Source: JACVRM01 sp046262315 (GTDB lineage: Bacteria > Actinomycetota > Thermoleophilia > Gaiellales > Gaiellaceae). From it: a stretch of DNA of 5,432 nucleotides. Under the pieces are notes generated by a model, which saw only the letters and a program-made list of their open reading frames with translations, did not search any database and was not told the DNA's origin. This document shows positions 1 through 5,431 of this stretch, one piece after another; positions within the stretch are counted from its first letter, which is position 1; each line of letters opens with the position of its first letter. The DNA is taken from assembly GCA_046262315.1 (NCBI GenBank), contig JBHEMZ010000002.1, positions 1-5,432 of the forward strand. The letters are read 5' to 3'. Both the position numbers and the translations under genes were made by a program.

Positions 1-505
1 CGTTGCTGCTCGGCTGGAGCAGGCTGCTGCCCCCGGCGCGATCCTCGTCGGCGAGCGCACCGTCGCAGCGGCGCGTGGGGCTTTCGAGTTCGAGCAGCCG
101 AGCGCCGTCGATGCGAAGGGGAAACCACACGGCGTTATCGCACGAAGGCTCGTGCGCGCGCTCTCGCTGATGCGGCCGCGAGGGGTCAGCGGCCTTGCAC
201 ATGCGTTCGTCGGACGCGAGCAGCAGCTTGAACGCCTCGCTCGGGCTTACCTTGCCACCGTCGAGCAGCGGCGGCCACGGCTCGTGACCATTCTCGGCGA
301 TGCAGGCGTTGGCAAGACGCGGCTCGTGCGCGAACTTTGGCACTTGCTGCCCGAGCAAGACCCGGAACCGCTGCGCCGCACCGGCCGCTGTCTTTCGTAC
401 GGAACAGGAACCGCGTATTGGGCGCTCGGCGAGGTGCTGAAAGAGCACCTGGGTCTCTTGGAGAGCGACGCACCAGAAGTGGTGCTCGACCGACTCGGCG
501 GCCAG
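1..505 (+). CDS. Cyclase-AAA ATPase-TPR signalling protein, 5' part (partial, before frameshift)
   Basis: The gene enters from the left edge, reading from base 2, so its start is outside the window. The first residues, VAARLEQAAAPGAILVGERT, are the end of a class III adenylate/guanylate cyclase catalytic domain. The Arg of AARLEQ (bases 11-13) fits the Arg of the conserved N-x3-R transition-state motif. Its Asn would be the codon ending at base 1, and the C there is compatible with AAC. A FEFEQP...AKGKP stretch and a linker follow. Next comes FVGREQQLERLARAY, the entry to an AAA_16/STAND ATPase, with Walker A GDAGVGKT at 296-319. The family makes a cyclic nucleotide or acts as an ATP-driven sensor in the cytosol; the ligand cannot be read from sequence. 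The frame stays family-like to about 497-505 and then turns into Arg/Ser-rich nonsense ending at a stop at 782-784. The unshifted product would therefore lack Walker B and the whole TPR tail. Confidence 0.88.
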
Positions 506-507
506 GA
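497..507 (+). other. Frameshift site in the signalling gene (one extra base)
   Basis: Frame 2 reads L-D-R-L-G-G up to about base 502, and frame 3 continues R-I-L-G-L-T-L-G-L from about 504. Removing any one base in the GGCGGCCAGG stretch joins the two into a continuous family-like protein. No slippery homopolymer is present, so a mutation or an assembly error is more likely than recoding. Confidence 0.85.
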
Positions 508-2723
508 TTCTCGGGCTCACGCTCGGTCTCGACGTCGCCCGCGACTTGCACCCGCTCGCTGTCCGCGATCGCTTCCAGGACGCCTGGGCCGAGTTCTTGA
601 CCGATGTCGTCGCCGATCGGCCCGCGGTCGTGCTCGTCGAGGACGTTCACTGGGCAGAGGCCCAGCTCCTGGATTTGCTCGAGTACGTGCTCGTCAGCGC
701 CGAAGGGCCGTTGCTCGTGATCGTGACCGCGCGACCCGAACTTCTTCAACGCCGGCCGGGCTGGGGTGCACGGGCCCGCGGTGAGCTGCTGGAGCTGGAG
801 CCCCTCTCCGCGCAGGATGCCGACCGGATGCTCGACGAGATGCTCGCGGGCGGTCTACCCGCCGAGCTGAGCGAGCTCATTGTCGAGCGGGCCGAGGGCA
901 ATCCCTTCTTCGTCGAGGAGTTGCTCGGCATGCTGATCGATCGCGACATCCTCGCCCGCGAGAATGGCGATTGGGTGCTACACGAGCTTCCGAGCGAGTT
1001 CACCGTGCCGGACTCGGTTCAGGCCGTGCTCGCGGCGCGGATCGACCTACTCGGCGCTGCGGAGAAGGCGGCGCTCCAGGCGGCCGCGGTAATCGGGCGC
1101 GTCTTCTGGACGGGACCGATCTACGAGCTCGTCGAGGCGAAACCCGATCTGCGCGTGCTCGAGGATCGCGACTTCGTTCGTCGTCGGGCGGGCTCGAGTA
1201 TGGCCGGTGAGCGGGAGTACGTGATCAAGCACGCACTGACGCGCGAGGTTGCATACGAGAGCCTTCCCCGAGCACGGCGCGCGCGCATGCACGCCGCGTT
1301 CGCCGCGTGGCTCGAGCGCCAAGAGCCAGGTCGCGACGACCTTGCGTCACTGCTCGCCCACCACTACGCGGAGGCGGTTCGACCTGAGGATGCGGATCTC
1401 GCGTGGGCAGACGAGCAGCGAGAACTCGAGCGCCTTCGCGGCACAGCCCTTCTTTGGCTCGAGCGGGCCGCCGAGTTCGCGATGCGGCGCTACGAACTCG
1501 AGGACGCAGTCGCGTTGTTGCAGCGGGCGCTCTCGCTGCAACCCGACGAGGAAGCGCAGGCGCGGGTTTGGCGCACTATCGGAAAGGCCAACGCGCTCAA
1601 GTTCGACGGGGAGGCCTTCTGGACCGCGATGCAGAACTCGCTCAAGGTCTGCTCGAACAAGGCCACCTGCGCCGATACCTACAGCGAGCTGGCATTCCAG
1701 ACCGCGATCCGCTCATCGATGTGGGCGAAGCGACCCGACCGGGAACTCGTCGCCGGTTGGATCGAGCAAGCGCTTGAGCTCACTGAGCCAGAGAGCGTCT
1801 CGCGCGCGAAGGCACTCATCGCACACAGCTTCTGGGAGCGAAACACACCCGCGGCCGCACGCGAGGCGAGCGAACTCGCAGAGCGCTCCGGTGATGTCGA
1901 TCTGCGCTCGTACGCATGGGGAGCGCAGGGCGCGGTCGCCTTCGGCGAAAGGGACTTCGAGGCGGCGCTGACCTGGTCACGCCGGCGGTTGGACGTCAAA
2001 GACGAGATCAGCGATCCCGACCACGTTGCCGACATCTACGAGATTGCAATCCCATCCTGCTGCGCCAACGCCCGATTCTCCGAGGCGAGACGTCTAGCCG
2101 CCGAGCATGACGCGATCGTCGAGCCCCTCTCGGATCACCATCGTCTCCACGGGATCGCGGTGCTGCTCGAGGTCGAGGAGGTCTGCGGCGGTTGGAACCG
2201 GATGCTCGAACTCGCAGAACGGACCGAGGCGGCAGTCGAAGCCAACCTCACGACGCCATGTGTACGCAACGCGCGTTCCCTCCTCCTGACTGCCCTTGCA
2301 GCTGCATGCGCCGGAGACAACGAGATGGCCCGGCACTACGAGCGACGCGCCGAGGAGGCGGAGACCGAAGGCTACGACCTCGTGCTGGCTGCGCCGAGAA
2401 CCTGGCTCGCACTGCTGCGGAGCGAGATGGACGAAGTCGATCGTCTCGAACCAATGAACCTCGGGCGTATCCAGCACGAGTACGCCCTGCCCGCTGCGGC
2501 GGCCCGCCTCGACGCACTCGCGGCTCTAAAGAAACGGTCGCTGATCGAGCGCGAGGCCCCACCACTCATGCACCCCAGGACGTACCTCGAACCGTTCGCG
2601 CTGCGGGCCCTCGGAGCCGTCCGCGAAGACGACCTACTCATCGAGCAGGCCATTGACCGGTTCGCCGCAATGGGACTCAAGTGGCACGCCGAGCAGAGCA
2701 GGAAGCTCCTCGCACCGACGTAA
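507..2723 (+). CDS. Cyclase-AAA ATPase-TPR signalling protein, 3' part (after frameshift)
   Basis: This is the continuation of the preceding entry in the +1-shifted frame, which is open from 441. Family-like sequence begins at ILGLTLGLDVARDLHPLAVR (from 507), so the TTG at 546 is only a caller's start, not a biological one. It carries Walker B AVVLVEDVHWAE (about 624-659), a sensor-like TARPELL (about 726-746), and the AAA_16 lid with EGNPFFVEELL (about 894-926). VPDSVQAVLAARIDLL (about 1005-1052) and IKHALTREVAYESLPRARR (about 1224-1280) mark the winged-helix/arm region of STAND ATPases. From about 1440 to the TAA at 2721-2723 the protein is Ala/Leu/Glu-rich paired helices typical of TPR repeats (for example LLWLERAAEFAMRRYELEDA), presumably a protein- or ligand-sensing platform. 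Fused to the 5' part it gives over 900 residues in the window. No membrane segment is seen. Nothing follows in the same direction. Confidence 0.88.
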   Translation: MLGLTLGLDVARDLHPLAVRDRFQDAWAEFLTDVVADRPAVVLVEDVHWAEAQLLDLLEYVLVSAEGPLLVIVTARPELLQRRPGWGARARGELLELEPLSAQDADRMLDEMLAGGLPAELSELIVERAEGNPFFVEELLGMLIDRDILARENGDWVLHELPSEFTVPDSVQAVLAARIDLLGAAEKAALQAAAVIGRVFWTGPIYELVEAKPDLRVLEDRDFVRRRAGSSMAGEREYVIKHALTREVAYESLPRARRARMHAAFAAWLERQEPGRDDLASLLAHHYAEAVRPEDADLAWADEQRELERLRGTALLWLERAAEFAMRRYELEDAVALLQRALSLQPDEEAQARVWRTIGKANALKFDGEAFWTAMQNSLKVCSNKATCADTYSELAFQTAIRSSMWAKRPDRELVAGWIEQALELTEPESVSRAKALIAHSFWERNTPAAAREASELAERSGDVDLRSYAWGAQGAVAFGERDFEAALTWSRRRLDVKDEISDPDHVADIYEIAIPSCCANARFSEARRLAAEHDAIVEPLSDHHRLHGIAVLLEVEEVCGGWNRMLELAERTEAAVEANLTTPCVRNARSLLLTALAAACAGDNEMARHYERRAEEAETEGYDLVLAAPRTWLALLRSEMDEVDRLEPMNLGRIQHEYALPAAAARLDALAALKKRSLIEREAPPLMHPRTYLEPFALRALGAVREDDLLIEQAIDRFAAMGLKWHAEQSRKLLAPT

Positions 2724-2849
2724 TGGGTCCACCTAGGACTGGGACGCTCACACCGGACCGTCACGCGCAGGAAGGTTGCACGAATGGAGGTGGCATCCTC
2801 GCTCGGGCTTGCGTTCTGGGCGTTGAAGAGGCGTAGGGGGTTCGCAAAC
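2724..2849. other. Intergenic gap between convergent genes
   Basis: This 126-bp gap lies between the stop of the signalling gene (+) and the stop of the disrupted integrase gene (-). No convincing ORF, tRNA or strong terminator is visible. A weak GTCC-ACCTA-GGAC hairpin lies at about 2727-2739 without a T-run. The left end of the integrase-type element should fall in this gap, because non-element DNA must begin somewhere between the two stops. I could not identify its terminal repeat with confidence. Confidence 0.5.
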
Positions 2850-3349
2850 TCAGGCGGCCTCGTATTCATGGATGAGTCCGCCGAGGAGATCGCGACGCCG
2901 TAGACGATTCGTCGCGTCCGGCGGAATCGTGTCTCGGCCATCGGGCGGGATGAGGTCGAGCGCGCGCTGCGGCCTGTGTTCGTTGTAGTGGCGCCGGTAG
3001 ACGCGGAGCAGGTGCTCGAGGTGGCGGCTTGCGAGGATGAGGATGCGGTCGAGGCAGTCGGCGCGGAGCGTGCGTGTCCACCGTTCGGCGTGGGCGTTCG
3101 CGTTCGGCGCCTGGATCGGCGTGCGGATCACCTTGATGCCCTCGGTGCGGAAGATCTCGTCGAAGGCGTGGCTGAACTTCGTATCGCGATCGTGGATAAG
3201 GAACAGGAAGGGGTGCTCGTCGCTGAGCTGCATGACGAGATTGCCCGCTTGCTGTGCGACCCAGCGCCCGTCGGGATGCGAGGCGCAGGCGATGTACTCG
3301 ATCCGTCGCGTCTCCAGCGAGATGAAGAACAGCACGTAGATCCGTCGGA
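2850..3349 (-). pseudogene. Integrase-type (rve, DDE) transposase, 3' fragment
   Basis: This is the C-terminal part of an IS3/IS481-like transposase with a retroviral-integrase fold. It cuts element ends and joins them to target DNA. Reading on the minus strand, the frame runs R-R-I-Y-V-L-F-F-I-S-L-E-T-R-R, DGRWVAQQAGNLVMQL, LIHDRDTKF, TPIQAPNANAHAERWTRTLR and YNEHRPQRALDLIPPDGRD, ending at TGA (2852-2850). The second catalytic Asp is in HDRD (codon 3191-3189) and the Glu in HAERW (codon 3086-3084), 34 residues apart, as expected for D-D-(about 35)-E integrases. The first Asp lies on the other side of the inserted IS256 element. A GTG at 3335 could serve as a start, but the match to the family continues upstream to the insertion point, so the fragment is a severed end and not a gene. 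It would lack the first catalytic Asp and the DNA-binding N-terminus. Confidence 0.88.
3342..3349. repeat. Target-site duplication of the IS256 element, left copy
   Basis: CCGTCGGA abuts the first base of the left inverted repeat and is identical to 4727-4734. It derives from the L-R-R codons of the interrupted integrase gene. Confidence 0.85.
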
Positions 3350-3374
3350 GAGCCTGCGCGTTTTTCTGTGTATC
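3350..3374 (+). repeat. IS256 terminal inverted repeat, transposase 3' side
   Basis: This 25-bp end reads GAGCC, then TGCGCG, then TTTTTCTGTGTATC. It matches the reverse complement of 4702-4726 at 19 of 25 positions. Differences are at positions 2-5 and 12-13. Similarity resumes after a 2-base offset (TG-n2-TGGTT). CTGTGTA-type ends are typical of IS256-family elements. Confidence 0.85.
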
Positions 3375-3383
3375 GGTGGGTGG

Positions 3384-4613
3384 TTAGGTGTTGTCGGGGA
3401 TGCGGTCTCCGAAGTGGATGCGCAGGACGGCCATCGCGGTCGTCCAGTTGTAACAGGTCTTCCATGAGCTTTTGGCGCGTTGGATCGCGAGCCAGATCAG
3501 TCTGAGCGCGGCGTCGTCGTTGGGGAAGTGTCCTCTGGTTTTGATCGTCTTGCGGATCTGCATGTGCAGGCTCTCGACGGTGTTGGTCGTGTAGACGATG
3601 CGGCGGATCTCGTCCGGGAAGGCGAGGAAGGGGATGACGCGTTCCCAGGCGCGTTCCCAGACTTGCAGCGCGGCGGTGCGGGTCTTGCTGTCGGCCCAGG
3701 CGGCGGTCAGCTCGTCGAGTACCTGCCGGGCTTGGTCGGCGTCGGCGGCGGTGTAGATCCGCCTGAGCTCGCCGGCACATGTCTTGCGTTCCTTCCAGGA
3801 GAGGTAGCGCAAGCTCTGGCGGACGAGATGGACGATGCAGGTCTGGTTGACGCTCAACGGGAAGACGGCGTCGATCGCTTCCGGGAAGCCGGTGAGGCCG
3901 TCGGTGCAGACGAAGAGCACGTCCTTGACGCCGCGGTTGCGCAGCTCGGTCAGCATGCTCGTCCAGAAGCGAGCGCCTTCGCTCTTCTCGATCCAGAGGC
4001 CGAGCACGTGGCGTGTCCCTTCGAGCGTGACGCCGATCGCGACGTAGACGGCCTTCTTGCGCACGACCTGCTGGTCGCGGATCGAGACCTGGAGCGCGTC
4101 CAGGTAGACGACGGCGTACAGCTCCTCGAGCGGCCGGCTCTGCCAGGCGCGCACGTCGTCCTGGATCGAGCCGGTCACCTCGCTGACAAGCCCGTCCGAG
4201 ACGTCGACGCCGTACAGCTCGCGTAGGTGCCGTTGGATCTCGCGCGTCGTCATCCCGCCCGCGTAGAGGGCGAGGATCTGCTCGTCGAAGCCGTCGAAGG
4301 AGCGGGCGTGCTTAGGCACGATCCGCGGCTCGAAGGAGGCGTCGCGGTCGCGCGGCAGCTCGACCGAGAGCGGCCCATCGACCGTCCGCAGCGTCTTCTG
4401 CGAGATCCCGTTGCGCCGATTCGGCTGTCCCTCCGGCGGCTCCGCCCCGGGCGGATAGCCGAGATGCTGCCCCAGCTCAACGCCGGCCGCACGCTCGATC
4501 AGCCGCTTGCGCAACTGGTTGATCAACCCTTCCGGACCGGTCAACTGCTCCGGCCCCTGGTACTCCCCGAGCAGCTGATCGATCAGCTCGTCCGGGATCT
4601 CCATGTCGCCCAT
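3384..4613 (-). CDS. IS256-family (mutator-type) transposase
   Basis: This is a DDE transposase of 409 residues, full length for a family of about 400. It excises and inserts the surrounding element. The preferred start is ATG at 4613, because GGAAGGAGG (4628-4620) sits 6 nt upstream. GTG codons at 4616 and 4637 are in frame but less well placed. From the ATG, the N-terminal region (1-60) includes LINQLRKRLIERAAGVELGQ and the NRRNGISQKT motif seen across the family. The catalytic residues are Asp172 in VVYLDALQV, Asp238 in FVCTDGLTGF and Glu347 in YTTNTVESLH. CIVHLVR (Cys259, His262) lies between the second Asp and the Glu and fits the C/D-x2-H signature of the IS256/MULE superfamily. The frame is intact to the stop at 3386-3384, 34 bp inside the end of the element. 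It is encoded in the same direction as the integrase gene it interrupts. Confidence 0.95.
   Translation of the reverse strand: MGDMEIPDELIDQLLGEYQGPEQLTGPEGLINQLRKRLIERAAGVELGQHLGYPPGAEPPEGQPNRRNGISQKTLRTVDGPLSVELPRDRDASFEPRIVPKHARSFDGFDEQILALYAGGMTTREIQRHLRELYGVDVSDGLVSEVTGSIQDDVRAWQSRPLEELYAVVYLDALQVSIRDQQVVRKKAVYVAIGVTLEGTRHVLGLWIEKSEGARFWTSMLTELRNRGVKDVLFVCTDGLTGFPEAIDAVFPLSVNQTCIVHLVRQSLRYLSWKERKTCAGELRRIYTAADADQARQVLDELTAAWADSKTRTAALQVWERAWERVIPFLAFPDEIRRIVYTTNTVESLHMQIRKTIKTRGHFPNDDAALRLIWLAIQRAKSSWKTCYNWTTAMAVLRIHFGDRIPDNT
4573..4588. repeat. 16-bp perfect palindrome inside the start of the transposase gene
   Basis: AGCTGATCGATCAGCT equals its own reverse complement. It covers codons for L-I-D-Q-L about 25 bp downstream of the start codon. 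A second perfect palindrome, GGTTGATCAACC, lies at 4517-4528. These may be protein-binding sites or coding coincidence. Confidence 0.4.
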
Positions 4614-4628
4614 CACGGGCCTCCTTCC
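4614..4628 (-). promoter_or_regulatory. Ribosome binding site of the IS256 transposase
   Basis: GGAAGGAGG at 4628-4620 on the minus strand is a near-ideal Shine-Dalgarno sequence. It lies 6 nt before the ATG at 4613 and decides that start over the GTG at 4637, which precedes it. Confidence 0.75.
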
Positions 4629-4650
4629 GGGCCGCACGGCGGAATCGCTC

Positions 4651-4674
4651 CGACCGCGGCTTACGCCGCGATCG
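4651..4674 (-). promoter_or_regulatory. GNRA-capped hairpin in the IS256 transposase leader
   Basis: On the minus strand, C-GATCGCGGC, loop GTAA and GCCGCGGTC-G form a 10-bp stem with one U-G wobble and a GUAA tetraloop of GNRA type. It lies between the inverted repeat and the Shine-Dalgarno sequence (22 nt upstream of it). No T-run follows, so it is not a standard terminator. A role in blocking read-through transcription from outside, or in mRNA stability, is inference from other insertion sequences. Confidence 0.5.
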
Positions 4675-4701
4675 TCACGACCCCGCCGGACGAACCAGTC
4701 A

Positions 4702-4726
4702 GATACACAGAAATCCGCGCACTACC
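4702..4726 (-). repeat. IS256 terminal inverted repeat, transposase 5' side
   Basis: Read inwards on the minus strand it is GGTAG, then TGCGCG, then GATTTCTGTGTATC, followed by TGACTGGTT. It pairs with 3350-3374. It lies 89 bp upstream of the preferred transposase start codon, leaving room for a short promoter and leader. Confidence 0.85.
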
Positions 4727-4734
4727 CCGTCGGA
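4727..4734. repeat. Target-site duplication of the IS256 element, right copy
   Basis: CCGTCGGA directly follows the right inverted repeat and is identical to 3342-3349. Keeping only one copy restores the integrase frame. Confidence 0.85.
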
Positions 4735-5308
4735 GAAGCGCCGTCTCGACGGTGAGGAAGTCGCACGCAAGCATGCTTGCCGCCTGCGCGCAAAAAACGG
4801 ACGCCACGACGACTGGCTCCGCTCCGGCGCTGGCTGCACACCGCCTTCACGCAGCACCTTCCGCAGCGAGGTCGCAGACACCGTGATGCCCAACCCCTTC
4901 AGTTGGCCGACGATGCGCCGGTATCCCCAATGCGGGTTCTCTTGGCCGAGCCGCAGGATCAGCGTGCGCAGCGACGACTCGAGCGGCGGCCGGCCCGAAG
5001 CCCGCTGCGCATACGTGCAGCGGCGAGCGACCAGAGTGACGGTGCCAGCGCAGCAGCGTCGCGGGCTTGACCGACAAGCCCGCCCAGACGACCCGCGGCA
5101 GTGAGCGGCTCAGCGCCGCCAGCAACGCCCGATCAGCCCGCGTCAACTTCGGCTGCCGAGCCTGCCGACCGAGCATCGCGAGTTCATGGCGCAGCACCAG
5201 AATCTCGAGCTCCTTCGCGCGACGCGGCCGCGCCAGCAGCCAGACGAGCGCGAACAAGTTCCGCACGGCGAGATACGCGAACGACCAGAGCAGGTCACGT
5301 CCCGTCAA
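4735..5308 (-). pseudogene. Integrase-type (rve, DDE) transposase, 5' fragment with two frame changes
   Basis: This is the N-terminal part of the transposase whose C-terminus is at 2850-3349. From the TTG at 5308 it reads LLWSFAYLAVRNLFALVWLL, RRAKELEILVLRHELAMLGR and KPATLLRWHR, a DNA-binding N-terminus common in actinobacterial integrase-core transposases. After RWHRH one extra base (about 5035) moves the family-like sequence to another frame: L-V-A-R-R-C-T-Y-A-Q-R-A-S-G-R-P-P-L, then LRTLILRLGQENPHWGYRRI, GITVSATSLRKVLREGGVQP and SQSSWRPFF. A second change near 4784-4792 (one base short) leads to QAASMLACDFLTVETALLRR, which contains the first catalytic Asp (codon 4762-4760), just before the IS256 insertion. 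Read without shifts, the frame from 5308 stops at 4849-4847. With the insertion and both shifts undone, the gene would be about 358 codons, a normal length. The start is uncertain: TTG 5308 has no clear Shine-Dalgarno sequence. Confidence 0.88.
4762..4797 (-). other. T6G run and stem-loop at the second frame change of the integrase gene
   Basis: On the minus strand TTTTTTG (4797-4791) is read as TTT-TTT-GCG. A -1 slip there gives F-F-C-A-Q-A-A-S-M-L-A-C-D-F and continues into the catalytic core. Three bases later CGCA (4788-4785) can pair with TGCG (4765-4762), and GCAAG with CTTGC around a CATG loop (4780-4767, a 14-bp perfect palindrome). This is the layout of a programmed frameshift signal, but a miscounted T-run would look the same. 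Confidence 0.35.
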
Positions 5309-5347
5309 GTGGTGTGCGAGGTTGAGCGGGTCATCCTCGCCTGACCT

Positions 5348-5431
5348 CTACGCGGCCGCCTCGATCGCGATCACCTCCTCCGGTTCGGCGACGGGATGGG
5401 CGAGCGCCTTGGCGATCGACTCGGCGCTCAT
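5348..5431 (-). CDS. Unrecognised short or partial reading frame at the window edge
   Basis: On the minus strand a frame of 27 codons runs from ATG at 5431 to TAG at 5350-5348 and ends in EPEEVIAIEAAA. The ATG is one base from the edge, so this may be the true start of a very short ORF or the tail of a longer gene entering from the right. The start MSAESIAKAL loosely recalls N-termini of mobile-element primase-like proteins, but too little is visible to assign a family. The outer element's gene begins 39 bp downstream on the same strand, so this may be the gene next to the insertion or part of a neighbouring element. Confidence 0.3.
   Translation of the reverse strand: MSAESIAKALAHPVAEPEEVIAIEAAA

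Larger units (their letters stand above)
3350..4726 (-). mobile_element. IS256-family insertion sequence, complete, inserted in an integrase-type transposase gene
   Basis: This element of 1377 bp has one transposase gene and imperfect terminal inverted repeats, flanked by an 8-bp direct repeat CCGTCGGA (3342-3349 and 4727-4734). The boundaries were set by three agreeing signs. The two 25-bp ends align without gaps, both start with G, and share TGCGCG and TTTCTGTGTATC. An 8-bp duplication is normal for IS256. Deleting 3350-4726 plus one repeat copy rejoins the interrupted host frame exactly (V-E-T-A-L-L-R-R-I-Y-V-L-F-F). The flanking repeat in fact matches for 10 bp (CCGTCGGAGA), so the edges could shift by one or two bases. 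The intact gene, paired ends and perfect duplication suggest a recent, possibly still mobile copy. Confidence 0.92.
2803..5331 (-). mobile_element. Outer integrase-type (IS3/IS481-like) element, ends uncertain
   Basis: The split integrase transposase implies a host element spanning at least 2850-5308. The only edge signal found is a 9-bp direct repeat CATCCTCGC at 2794-2802 and 5332-5340, which could be its target duplication. I could not find convincing inverted repeats just inside these positions, so the quoted limits are tentative. The existence of the element is far better supported than its ends. Confidence 0.45.

Noticed and set aside
497..507. Programmed frameshift in the signalling gene
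   Set aside because: There is no slippery heptamer or downstream structure, and the family is normally encoded in one frame.
2727..2739. GTCC-ACCTA-GGAC hairpin as a terminator of the signalling gene
   Set aside because: The stem has only 4 bp and no T-run follows. It is too weak to call.
186..2941. Several other long open frames on both strands within the signalling gene
   Set aside because: All are Arg/Ser/Pro/Ala-rich shadows typical of high-GC coding DNA. The correct frames carry Walker A, Walker B and TPR-like sequence.
2866..3780. Minus-strand open frame of 304 codons spanning the left IS256 boundary
   Set aside because: It is an Arg/His/Pro-rich off-frame reading of two different transposase genes and crosses the mapped element junction.
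3480..4226. Long open frame of 248 codons on the plus strand, antisense to the IS256 transposase
   Set aside because: It is the mirror frame of a GC-rich transposase with an intact DDE triad. Its Asp/Val/Glu-rich composition shows no domain and it has no good ribosome binding site.
4767..4780. GCAAGCATGCTTGC palindrome as an outer-element end or recombination site
   Set aside because: It lies inside the integrase coding sequence (A-S-M-L-A codons), far from either end of that gene. It was kept only as a possible stem-loop at the frame change.
5363..5372. GATCGCGATC palindrome as an operator
   Set aside because: Short GATC/CGCG palindromes are frequent in this base composition, and no gene start is placed to use it.
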